64,000 nt of DNA from JBFLYH01 sp964630235 (lineage in GTDB: Bacteria; Oederibacteriota; JAAXVQ01; JAUVAV01). The notes beneath the pieces were generated by a model. The model was not told the origin of the DNA and searched no databases. It was given only the letters and a program-made list of their open reading frames with translations. The stretch covers positions 62,001 through 126,000 of the forward strand of contig CAZVUO010000002.1 in the NCBI GenBank assembly GCA_964630235.1. The letters run 5' to 3'. The translations under genes and the position numbers were made by a program. The stretch's first letter is position 1, and the number at the start of each line of letters is the position of its first letter. Below are positions 54,176-61,232 of the stretch, one piece after another.

Positions 54176-54709
54176 TTATTTCTTTTTTCCCTCGCCCTTA
54201 AAAAGGTTCTCGACCTCGCGGATCTTGCTACGGGTGGCGGGGAGAAGCTCAAAAGTTGCGCCGCGGCTCACGATCAGGACTTTTTGCCCGGGCTTGATCT
54301 CATTGATGCGTATGGAATCGGCCAGGCGTTTTTCGATCGGGGATTCGCCCGGATCGGTCCACTCGATCCCTTTATAGATCGGAAAAACATAAACCCGCCC
54401 GGCCGAGTACTCCCCTGAATTCTCCACGGGCCAGGTCTTCTGGACTTTTGCCTTGAACTCACTGGTCTGCTCGTTGATCTCCCGCAGGGACGCGTAATTC
54501 TCTGAATTCTCCGAGGACCAGGTCTTCTGGACTTTTGCCTTGAGCTCACTGGTCTGCTCGCTGATCTCCAGGGCCTTAGCCAGCACGACCTTGCCGGACT
54601 TTTCGGCGACCTCGGACAGGCTGAAATGCTCCGTAAACAGCTCGCCCGCGCGGGAAGTTTTAACGCCGGCCACGAGCAGCAATAGAGCCAATAAAATCGT
54701 TTTCATCAT
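54176..54709 (-). CDS. exported protein with an internal duplication
   Basis: A 177-residue precursor with a signal peptide (MKTILLALLLLVAGVKTSRA). Residues about 45-100 contain a tandem duplication, EISEQTSELKAKVQKTWSSE and EINEQTSEFKAKVQKTWPVE, of about 30 residues each, visible also at DNA level. The C-terminal part (KPGQKVLIVSRGATFELLP) looks like a small beta domain. The function is unknown. The start could be either of two adjacent ATGs (54709 or 54706), with GGGGG upstream. It lies between the duplicated exported gene and a receiver-like gene. Confidence 0.75.
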   Translation of the reverse strand: MMKTILLALLLLVAGVKTSRAGELFTEHFSLSEVAEKSGKVVLAKALEISEQTSELKAKVQKTWSSENSENYASLREINEQTSEFKAKVQKTWPVENSGEYSAGRVYVFPIYKGIEWTDPGESPIEKRLADSIRINEIKPGQKVLIVSRGATFELLPATRSKIREVENLFKGEGKKK

Positions 54710-54839
54710 CCGCACCCCCACTAAGATCTCTAAAGGTGGGTAATTATAACATAAACCGGTGACACGTGATAGGACGGCGGGAGTTGTGGGGACACCATAC
54801 TCAATTATGCCGTTACACTCTCGATATTTTTGCAGCCCT

Positions 54840-55250
54840 TTATTCTCCTAGCAATTCCGTTATCTTTTCCTGAAACTTGTCGCTATTGCCGAGCAACCCA
54901 AATCTTCCTGCAAAACCGATCTGCTTGACCCTGTCCGGCAGCATAGAATCTGGGTCGCCTTGTTGGATCAAGATGGGTTTATCCGGGAATTTATCCCGAA
55001 ACTTGCGAGCCACGTAATAGCCATTGAGCGGCCAGTAGTGTAATTCTTTCGGGTCTATGCCCTCGCCCTTTGGGAACTCCAACGACACGATCGCCAGATC
55101 GATCTGTTTCTCACTTTTGATGATCGCCAGCGCTTCTTCTATGGTCGTTGCCAGCAAGATCCTATACGCCGGGTTCTCTAGGACCTCAGAGGGGTACCGT
55201 AACTCCAGGGGCTCCAGATCATCCACCAGCAAGATGATTTTTCCAGACAT
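54840..55250 (-). CDS. degenerate response-regulator receiver protein
   Basis: A 136-residue single-domain protein with a CheY-like layout: the acidic pair in ILLVDDLEPLE, a central strand IDLAIVSLEFPKGEG and a later DKFPDKPILIQQGDPDS strand. The phospho-accepting Asp expected in the IVxLxxP strand is Ser, and no conserved Lys follows, so it is likely a pseudo-receiver that is not phosphorylated. It has no output domain. A promoter-like repeat copy lies 21 bp upstream of its ATG. It may act by protein-protein interaction. Confidence 0.75.
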   Translation of the reverse strand: MSGKIILLVDDLEPLELRYPSEVLENPAYRILLATTIEEALAIIKSEKQIDLAIVSLEFPKGEGIDPKELHYWPLNGYYVARKFRDKFPDKPILIQQGDPDSMLPDRVKQIGFAGRFGLLGNSDKFQEKITELLGE

Positions 55251-55270
55251 ATTTGCCTCGAATTAGGGTC

Positions 55271-55327
55271 GTGCAACTTGCTTTCTTCCCCCGGATTCTA
55301 CGCCTATTTGCCCGGGTTTAAAATGTC
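55271..55327 (-). promoter_or_regulatory. promoter-like repeat, copy 2 (upstream of the receiver-like gene)
   Basis: Minus-strand core AAATAGGCGTAGAATCCGGG with TAGAAT at 55300-55295, giving an expected leader of about 38 nt to the ATG at 55250. This is the shortest copy; it lacks the TTTTGGGATTTTTTAGGG end. Confidence 0.6.
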
Positions 55328-55337
55328 AAACTTCTTG

Positions 55338-55466
55338 TTGAATTGCCCTCGAAAGGTTTGCTACACTTTCTTCGAGCGGTAAGTCCACTGTCAGCGGATC
55401 CCGGTGTTCCCTTCCATCGGTAGGCCAGAGCCGGGGCGCTAGTGCTGACAGGGCACGCTCTTTTTT
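55338..55466 (+). ncRNA. orphan structured small RNA with promoter and terminator
   Basis: TTGAAT (55338-55343), 18 nt and TACACT (55362-55367) predict a start at 55374. The RNA would fold with an outer stem GAGCG/CGCTC (55374-55378 with 55456-55460), an 8-bp stem CTGTCAGC/GCTGACAG (55388-55395 with 55444-55451) and an inner TCCCGG/CCGGGG stem. It ends at T6 (55461-55466). No coding potential is seen. The length of about 93 nt and the rod shape recall SRP-type RNA, but the conserved GGAAGG/AGCAGCC core is absent. Family unknown. Confidence 0.6.
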
Positions 55467-55528
55467 ATTTCGCTTTACTTTGCATTAGGCTTATGTTATG
55501 TATAAATTAATCCAGTTATCTGGAGGTG

Positions 55529-55569
55529 GATGGCGAAGCCATCGGGGCCCGCAAGGGCCCTTTTCTTTT
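55529..55569 (+). terminator. tandem hairpins with U-tract (plus strand)
   Basis: GATGGC-GAA-GCCATC (55529-55543) is followed by GGGCCC-GCAA-GGGCCC (55545-55560) and TTTTCTTTT. It would end a plus-strand transcript, yet no plus-strand gene lies before it except the candidate RNA at 55374. It may belong to a second short RNA, or back up the first terminator. It overlaps the 3' end of the minus-strand DUF3800 gene. Confidence 0.6.
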
Positions 55570-56338
55570 ATAAGAACTTTTTACCAAACATCCTGCCATC
55601 ACGCTGATAATACTTCTCCTGCAAAATCGAAATAACCTCTCTGGCAAAAGATGCAGGTCCTTGAGGCAACAAGCTCTGTTCTGCGAGTATTTCATTGCGG
55701 CTGGGGTGGGCGAGCATATCCACCAACTGTAGCCCGCTGATATTGTTGGCTTTTGGTTTTACCTTCAATTGTCGGCTAGTTAATCTGCTTTGGAACTGAG
55801 ATGGGTCAACGTATTCCGTCCCGCACTGCCATAATCTCTCAAAAGATTTCTTTAATCGCATATCCTCTTTGCCGCCCCGCGACTCTGCCATTACATCGCC
55901 CGGGCAATTTTTCTGATTGAGAAAAAATACAAACCGCTCCAAAAGGACAGTAAGGCAATAATGATAGGGGTCGTATCGCCAGGTCGAATAAGTTTCCTTG
56001 TGTTTTTGCTTGTCAATGCAGACCGAAATCACTTGGTATTCCCACCGTTTGAATAATTCCAGGAGTTCCCGATCAAAATCACGTCTCGTATTACTATCAC
56101 GAAGTCTTTCGAATGGCGGTTTGGCATTAAGCATATCTTTCCGGTGAAAAATGATAGGTTCGTCGGGATGGGAACTAAAATATCTGATTTTGAGCGCCTC
56201 CATTTGAGGGTGAATTAACGTTTCGATGTGTCCCAACTCAACAATGACACCGGTTAGGCTTAAATACCGGTGATTGGGGTCTGCGGAACTGTCCAAGTCC
56301 GGATTCCCAACCTCATCAATATAGATTCGATATTTCAA
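55568..56338 (-). CDS. DUF3800 protein (RNase H-like fold)
   Basis: A 257-residue protein starting at a TTG with AAGGAG 7 nt upstream; the ATG at 56407 would add 23 residues that do not fit the family. The diagnostic start KYRIYIDEVGNPDLD corresponds to the YIDESG motif of DUF3800, and VISVCIDKQKH and GLQLVDMLAHPSRNEIL supply the later acidic residues of an RNase H-like fold. DUF3800 proteins are common in mobile and defence regions; their activity is not established. Preceded by a promoter-like repeat copy. Confidence 0.85.
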   Translation of the reverse strand: MKYRIYIDEVGNPDLDSSADPNHRYLSLTGVIVELGHIETLIHPQMEALKIRYFSSHPDEPIIFHRKDMLNAKPPFERLRDSNTRRDFDRELLELFKRWEYQVISVCIDKQKHKETYSTWRYDPYHYCLTVLLERFVFFLNQKNCPGDVMAESRGGKEDMRLKKSFERLWQCGTEYVDPSQFQSRLTSRQLKVKPKANNISGLQLVDMLAHPSRNEILAEQSLLPQGPASFAREVISILQEKYYQRDGRMFGKKFL

Positions 56339-56400
56339 AAGCAAGCTCCTTCTCAGCAGCAGGATTGATCTTGACGGAAATTGGTTTTCAATTAGTGCCC

Positions 56401-56490
56401 TGCCCATTTATTGTGCAACCCGCGATCTTCCCCAGGATTTTACGCCTATTCGCCTGACTTTAAAAGTGCTTTTGGGATTTTTTAGGGTTG
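56401..56490 (-). promoter_or_regulatory. promoter-like repeat, copy 3 (upstream of the DUF3800 gene)
   Basis: Minus-strand core GAATAGGCGTAAAATCCTGG with TAAAAT at 56442-56437, about 92 nt before the TTG start of the DUF3800 gene. It matches copy 1 over most of its 90 bases, including GCCCATTTATTGTGCAACCC at the gene-proximal end. Confidence 0.6.
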
Positions 56491-56556
56491 GGTGGAGAGG
56501 AGGGTGGGATTAAACAAATTCCCTGGATTCCGGCTTTATGCATGCCGGAATGACGT

Positions 56557-56907
56557 TCACGAAGAGTGGTGGGTGGACAGGTTTTTCCTCGCCAGGTATC
56601 CAAAGGCGTCAAAATATTTCCGCCAGGCGGCTTCAGTGCCGAGGTATTGATTGGCGCCGTCAAAGTAATCCGCCAGGCATTCCCGCAAACGCAGGAGCTC
56701 TTTAAGGCGGCGTTGGTGGCGGGGGTCCGCTATGGTCAGGTCCAGCAGTTCCAGGGCGCGGATAAAAGCCTGCCGGGCGTAGGGTTCGTTCTGCTTGGCT
56801 TTCCAATTCAATGCCCGGCTGACTTCGCTGCCCGTATTGGCCAGTTGCTCAGCCAATGAATATTTTTGCCAGCGGCCGGCCGCAAGTTCCTGATGCTGGC
56901 TGTTCAT
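56557..56907 (-). CDS. small helical protein paired with DUF5674
   Basis: A 116-residue, all-helical, charged protein (YARQAFIRALELLDLTIADP, LKELLRLRECLADYFDGANQ). There is no signal peptide or membrane segment. The ATG overlaps the stop of the DUF5674 gene by four bases (ATGA), so the two are translationally coupled. Short helical proteins with an RxxxxE-type pattern next to another small gene are often toxin-antitoxin-like; this is only a suggestion. No named family was recognised. Confidence 0.75.
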   Translation of the reverse strand: MNSQHQELAAGRWQKYSLAEQLANTGSEVSRALNWKAKQNEPYARQAFIRALELLDLTIADPRHQRRLKELLRLRECLADYFDGANQYLGTEAAWRKYFDAFGYLARKNLSTHHSS

Positions 56908-57245
56908 GACGACACCTGTTTAAGAACGATCTTACGAATAAGCTTTTGCAATTCCGGGCTCTCCACGCCCCGGCCGGGATTCCCCTGGCCTGGCCGGATA
57001 TTGATCAGCGAATCGAACTCGATGAAATCATCCCCAGCTTGGGCCGGGTAAAGGTTAATCCCCCACAGGTCTATTTGTTGCGAACCATCCTCAAGCAAAA
57101 GGGTCTCCAGGTCCGAATGCAATTCCGCGTCCACGGCCAAGAGTTCCCTGGCGACATCCACCACAGCCTTGACCAGGTTGCCAAATCCTGCGCCAGCCAT
57201 GTTCTGCAATTCGCTTCGGGTCACGCCCCCGCTAATGATCTTCAT
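56904..57245 (-). CDS. DUF5674 family protein
   Basis: A 113-residue protein matching DUF5674: DVARELLAVDAELHSDLETLLLEDGS, quoted in part as VDAELHSDLETLLLEDG, followed by DLWGINLYPAQAGDDFIEFD and SLINIRPGQGNPGRGVES. The family is of unknown function and is frequently found as one half of a two-gene unit. Here the partner is the overlapping helical protein downstream. A promoter-like repeat copy lies 39 bp upstream. The ending ELQKLIRKIVLKQVSS is helical. Confidence 0.85.
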   Translation of the reverse strand: MKIISGGVTRSELQNMAGAGFGNLVKAVVDVARELLAVDAELHSDLETLLLEDGSQQIDLWGINLYPAQAGDDFIEFDSLINIRPGQGNPGRGVESPELQKLIRKIVLKQVSS

Positions 57246-57283
57246 TCACCATCCACCTTATGCATGATTTGACACACCCTAAA

Positions 57284-57340
57284 ACTTCCCCCGGATTTTA
57301 CGCCTATTCAGCCCGCTTTGAAAGTGGTTTTGGGGGATTT
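57284..57340 (-). promoter_or_regulatory. promoter-like repeat, copy 4 (upstream of the DUF5674 gene)
   Basis: Minus-strand core GAATAGGCGTAAAATCCGGG with TAAAAT at 57300-57295; the expected leader to the ATG at 57245 is about 43 nt. It shares CACTTTCAAAGCGGGCTGAA-type sequence with copy 1. Confidence 0.6.
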
Positions 57341-57442
57341 GCAAATTCCGGGGACACCTTACTTAATTATGCCAAAACACGCGTGGCTTCCCTGGGTTTG
57401 TATTCCATCCTTCCCCAGGTCCTCTGCAACGGCAGGGGTATT

Positions 57443-57802
57443 TTATTTTTTCAGCAGCTTCGGCGGGAGCTCGACCGTGAACTTCTCCCCGTTTTCGTTC
57501 TCTACCAGCAGTTTTCCGCCCCGGATCTTAAGGGACGTGATGAACTTCCACTGCACGTCCTCCTCCATATCCGGGTCAATGGTGATGGTATATACCCGGT
57601 GGTCCCACACCATTTGGCCGGTCTTCCGGTCCCAAGCCTGCACCCAGCCCATGGTCTCGAGCGTATTAGGCGCGCGGAACTGCAGCTGGCGGTAGTTTAA
57701 GGGTTTGACCTTAGGCGCTGGGCCCCGTTTGGCCAGGACCGGGGTTGCCAAGCCCAATACAGCAGCGGCCAGGGTGAAAGCAACGGCAAATTTTAGCAGC
57801 AT
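57443..57802 (-). CDS. small exported protein, duplicate copy B
   Basis: Encodes the same 119-residue precursor as 53741-54100; the two genes differ by about two synonymous or near-synonymous bases in the signal-peptide region. The signal peptide is MLLKFAVAFTLAAAVLGLAT. Identity extends about 16 bases upstream of the ATG through the GGAGG and then ends abruptly, so about 376 bp are duplicated. The 3' flanks share only a few bases. The duplication is recent or kept alike by gene conversion. The function is unknown. Confidence 0.8.
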   Translation of the reverse strand: MLLKFAVAFTLAAAVLGLATPVLAKRGPAPKVKPLNYRQLQFRAPNTLETMGWVQAWDRKTGQMVWDHRVYTITIDPDMEEDVQWKFITSLKIRGGKLLVENENGEKFTVELPPKLLKK

Positions 57803-57895
57803 GTACGAACCTCCTTGGCCCCGCGGCAGGCGCAGGGCGGAATGGCCGCGCAGCGGGGGTAAAAAAACCGCCCCGCGGACTTGTTCCTTTTCCGG

Positions 57896-59302
57896 TTAGA
57901 ACATCATCCGGATGAGCTTTTGGATCAGCTTGGACTTCATCCGGTTCATCATCCACCCCTCGCTCACCCGCTTGGTCAGAAAGCCCATGGTCGGAAAGGA
58001 ATGGGCCGCGAACAGGATGTCCGTGATGCGGAGTTTCTTCTGGATGGCCAGGGTCCACTCGTTGATGATCTCGCCCGACCCCTCGCCCACGACCGAGGCG
58101 CCGTAGATCCGCCCGGTGGGGCCGATATAGGCGCGCACATAGCCCGCGGTCTCGTTCTCCGCGATCGCGGCCCCGTAATCCGCGTATTTCGATTCGACCG
58201 CCTCGTAGCGGATGCCCTTCGCCTTCAGCTCGCGCTCGAGCAGGCCGGTGTGCGAGACCTGGGGCTGGGTGAAAATCGTCCACGGAACCGGGTACTGGCG
58301 GAACCGCCGCTTGAACGGCCCGGGGAGCAGGCTGTTCATGAGGGCCAGCATGCCCTGCTGCATGGCCGCGTGGGTGAAGTGCGTATGGCCGTTGCAGTCT
58401 CCGGCCGCGTAAATGTGGCGCTGGCTGGTTTCGAGGTGGTCGTTCACCGTGATCCCGGCCTGCGTATACCGCACCCCGGCGGTTTCCAAGCCCAGGCCCG
58501 AGGGATCAAAGGTCTTGCCAGCGGCCACCAGCAGGCGTTCGGCCTCGAGGGTCTCGCCGGTGGAGGCAGTCACCCGGACGCCGGACGCGGTTTTGACGGC
58601 GCTGGTCAGCTGCCGGCCGTTCAGGACCTCGATGCCCTGCTGGCGGAAAACCGCTTCCAGCAGGCGGCCGGCCTCGGGCTCGCCCGCAGGGATCAGGTGC
58701 GCGTCCTGGTGCACGAGGGACACCCTGCAGCCGAGCAGGGCGAATGCCTGCGCCAGCTCGCAGCCCACGGCGCCGCCGCCGATCACCACCAGGCTGCGGG
58801 GCACGGCCTCCAGTTCGAAGATATTCTCGTTGGTCAAAAACGGGACCTCCCGGAGGCCGGGGACCGGAGGGATCGCGGTCCGGGTTCCAATGCAGAGATA
58901 CAGGCGTTTCGCGGTGAGCGCGCGCCCGCCCACGGACACCCGGTGCGGGCCGGCCAGGCGGGCTTCGCCCTGCCCCAGGATGAGCTCGACTTTCTTGAAC
59001 ATCTGCCGCGTCTTGTTCTCGTTGATATACTGGACGTCGCCCCGGATCTTCTCGAAGATCCTCCCCACCTCCGGTTCCGCGACTTGACCCAGCGCGTATT
59101 CGCCCAGGCGGCTGACCGCGTGGCGGAGATGGGCCATGCGCAGGACGGCCTTGCTGGGAATGCAGCCGACATTCATGCATTCGCCGCCGATCTTGTTCTT
59201 TTCGATGGCGCAAACCTTGAGGCCCATCTCGGCGCCCATGACCGAGACCGCCATGCCGGCCGGCCCCAGTCCGATGCAGATCAGATCAAAATCATAAGCC
59301 AT
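57896..59302 (-). CDS. class I pyridine nucleotide-disulfide oxidoreductase (Lpd/MerA-like)
   Basis: A 468-residue flavoprotein. The FAD motif is LICIGLGPAGMAVSVMGAEM, the redox-active disulfide is GGECMNVGCIPSKAVLRM (CxxxxC), the NAD(P) motif is SLVVIGGGAVGCELAQAF, and the second FAD motif is RHIYAAGDCNGHTHFTHAAM. The C-terminal dimer motif is HSFPTMG in place of HPTxxE, so the base His differs from dihydrolipoamide dehydrogenase. It may reduce a disulfide, quinone or metal. It has a full-length dimerisation domain and a basic C-terminus. No 2-oxoacid dehydrogenase genes are nearby. Confidence 0.9.
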   Translation of the reverse strand: MAYDFDLICIGLGPAGMAVSVMGAEMGLKVCAIEKNKIGGECMNVGCIPSKAVLRMAHLRHAVSRLGEYALGQVAEPEVGRIFEKIRGDVQYINENKTRQMFKKVELILGQGEARLAGPHRVSVGGRALTAKRLYLCIGTRTAIPPVPGLREVPFLTNENIFELEAVPRSLVVIGGGAVGCELAQAFALLGCRVSLVHQDAHLIPAGEPEAGRLLEAVFRQQGIEVLNGRQLTSAVKTASGVRVTASTGETLEAERLLVAAGKTFDPSGLGLETAGVRYTQAGITVNDHLETSQRHIYAAGDCNGHTHFTHAAMQQGMLALMNSLLPGPFKRRFRQYPVPWTIFTQPQVSHTGLLERELKAKGIRYEAVESKYADYGAAIAENETAGYVRAYIGPTGRIYGASVVGEGSGEIINEWTLAIQKKLRITDILFAAHSFPTMGFLTKRVSEGWMMNRMKSKLIQKLIRMMF

Positions 59303-59351
59303 TACCGTCTCCTTGGTTTTGACAGAACGCGGTTAAAGGGAAGCGGGTCCC

Positions 59352-60923
59352 TTATCCTACCGGCACCAACTGATCCCCTTCCGGCTTATATACCCTCTTC
59401 CGCGTCCGGCTATTGCTCAGGTTGTACCAGGCCACGACCTGCAGCTTGCCATTATCTATCTCGATCCCCCAAATGCAATTCTCGAACCTCCCGGCTGAGC
59501 CGCAATTAGCGTAATACAAAAAGGGCTTGTTGGCCTTGTAGATGGCCTTGTGCCGCACCTCGTGGGTGTGCCCCAGCACCACGGTTGGGTGCGGATCGCC
59601 CGGCAGGTCGAAGATCTGGTCAATCAGCTTGATCTCGTCTGTGTGCCTGAACTTCACGAACTCCTGGCCCGTGGCCACCTCGTTGAAGATCGCGCCCATC
59701 ACCGTATAGCTCTCGAAATACTCCCAGCCGATCCCGTGCCCCATGGCCTGCTCGGCCAGCCAGCGCAAATCCTCGTCGTCGTAGCGGATGGCCAGTTCGT
59801 CCAGCTCCCGCAGGACCCGCTGGGGGTGCTCCAGATACTCATCGTAGTGCTTCTGCAGATAGTACGGCAAGTAGCGCTCCGCGGTCAGGGAATGCTCGCG
59901 CACGTTCACGTTGCGGAAGGGCGTGTTGTTCACCCATCCGCGCGGGCCGTCGTTCCAGCGCCAGATGCGGTCCGAGCCGTGGAAGGCCCAGCTCAGACAC
60001 TCGGAAATGGTCTCGCCCAGCTTGGGCGCCACGGGCGGGTTGGAGGACAGGTCGAACTGGTGGCCATGGGTAATGATGAAAGCCGCGGGAGGGTTGCGCT
60101 GCATGCCCTGTTTTTCACCCTCCAGCACCAGGTAGTCGTAGGCCTGCAGGCCGGGAAAGGCGGTGCGCAGGATATTGATAAAATCCCCGCGGTGCAGGTT
60201 CAAGTCGTGGTTGCCGATTAAACGCACCAGGCGGCCGTGGTCGTGAAAATCCTCGCGGATCCGGCCGTACAGCTCCTGGTAATCCGCATCAGCCAAAATG
60301 CGCCGCAACTGCTCGCGGCGGGTCTCCAGGCGGTAGGCCTGGTATTCGCTGTAGGACATCTTGGCGCGGCGCTTGGCGTCCGCGGGGTTGGGGTCGAAGA
60401 TCACCAGGTCCTCCACGTCGCCGTTCTCGACCAGGGTGAATCCCTCCTGGGCATAGTAGCTCAAAGCCGAGGCGTACAGGGGGATGTGGAAGAATTGCCG
60501 GAAATAGTCGTGGCGATGCCCCCGGGGCAAATGGTGGTGATCGGAGAAAATCACGTACCGGCCCTGCGCGGGCAGGCGCAGGACCCGGGCATGCCCCAGG
60601 TCAGTAACCTCCCGGTTCCGGGCGATCTCGCCCAGGCAGGCGTAGCTGCGCTCGCGCTTGTTCTCCATGGTGCGCTGGAAACTGTCGCTTTTGAGGTTCT
60701 TCTTGACCAGGTCCTGGTAGATTTTCCACAGTTCGTTGAAGCTCTTGCCATCCGTGTCCGGGTCAGCGGACAGAGAGAATTGCTCGCCCAGGGTCTTCAG
60801 AAATTCCCGCTCCGGATGAGCCGCCACCTTGAGCAGGCCGTGGGCTTTGAGCAGGCTTAAAAAGGCCTTCTGGTTCCTCGTGGCCAGGTTCAGTTCGTTT
60901 TGGATCTCTTCCTGGGTCGGCAT
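59352..60923 (-). CDS. calcineurin-like metallophosphoesterase
   Basis: A 523-residue protein with the five metallophosphoesterase motifs: VIFSDHHHLPRGH (D-x-H), LVENGDVEDL (GD-x-x-D), RLIGNHDLNLH (GNHD), FIITHGHQFDLSS (GH) and TVVLGHTHEVRH (GH-x-H), with a dinuclear metal site implied. About 110 helical residues precede the catalytic core. There is no signal peptide. The substrate could be a nucleotide, a phosphodiester or a phosphoprotein. AAGGAG lies 6 nt before the ATG. It is followed by the flavoprotein gene at 59302 after about 50 bases. Confidence 0.92.
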   Translation of the reverse strand: MPTQEEIQNELNLATRNQKAFLSLLKAHGLLKVAAHPEREFLKTLGEQFSLSADPDTDGKSFNELWKIYQDLVKKNLKSDSFQRTMENKRERSYACLGEIARNREVTDLGHARVLRLPAQGRYVIFSDHHHLPRGHRHDYFRQFFHIPLYASALSYYAQEGFTLVENGDVEDLVIFDPNPADAKRRAKMSYSEYQAYRLETRREQLRRILADADYQELYGRIREDFHDHGRLVRLIGNHDLNLHRGDFINILRTAFPGLQAYDYLVLEGEKQGMQRNPPAAFIITHGHQFDLSSNPPVAPKLGETISECLSWAFHGSDRIWRWNDGPRGWVNNTPFRNVNVREHSLTAERYLPYYLQKHYDEYLEHPQRVLRELDELAIRYDDEDLRWLAEQAMGHGIGWEYFESYTVMGAIFNEVATGQEFVKFRHTDEIKLIDQIFDLPGDPHPTVVLGHTHEVRHKAIYKANKPFLYYANCGSAGRFENCIWGIEIDNGKLQVVAWYNLSNSRTRKRVYKPEGDQLVPVG

Positions 60924-61232
60924 GGCGGCTCCTTGTCTTTGTTTTCATCCTCCCCCCCTTTTTGGGCGCTTGAGCCCGGGGAGAGGCCGTGCGGGATTTT
61001 ATTGCGGAGGGAGGGAGCCCCGGCCAACGGTCTTTGCGGGGAAACCTCAGGCCGGGGGATCATTCCGCTGGGGCCGCGGTTCAGATGTCCACGCGTCACT
61101 CTTCCCCTGCCCGTGCGGGGCGGAACAGCCATAAGGCAGAGCAGCAGAACAGCGGATCAGCGGAAAAATCAGAGAACGCTCTATCTTAATCCCACGCGAT
61201 GCATCGGGCAAGAGGAAAGCCGCGAACCGTGT
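60924..61232. other. 309-base intergenic region
   Basis: GC-rich sequence between the metallophosphoesterase start and the 3' end of the HI0933-family gene. It contains short C- and G-runs but no convincing gene, terminator or repeat shared with the rest of the window. I see nothing further in it. Confidence 0.4.

Noticed and set aside
55338..55466. Identification of the structured RNA as SRP (4.5S) or 6S RNA
   Set aside because: On neither strand does it carry the SRP tetraloop/AGCAGCC core, and it is too short for 6S with no large central bubble.
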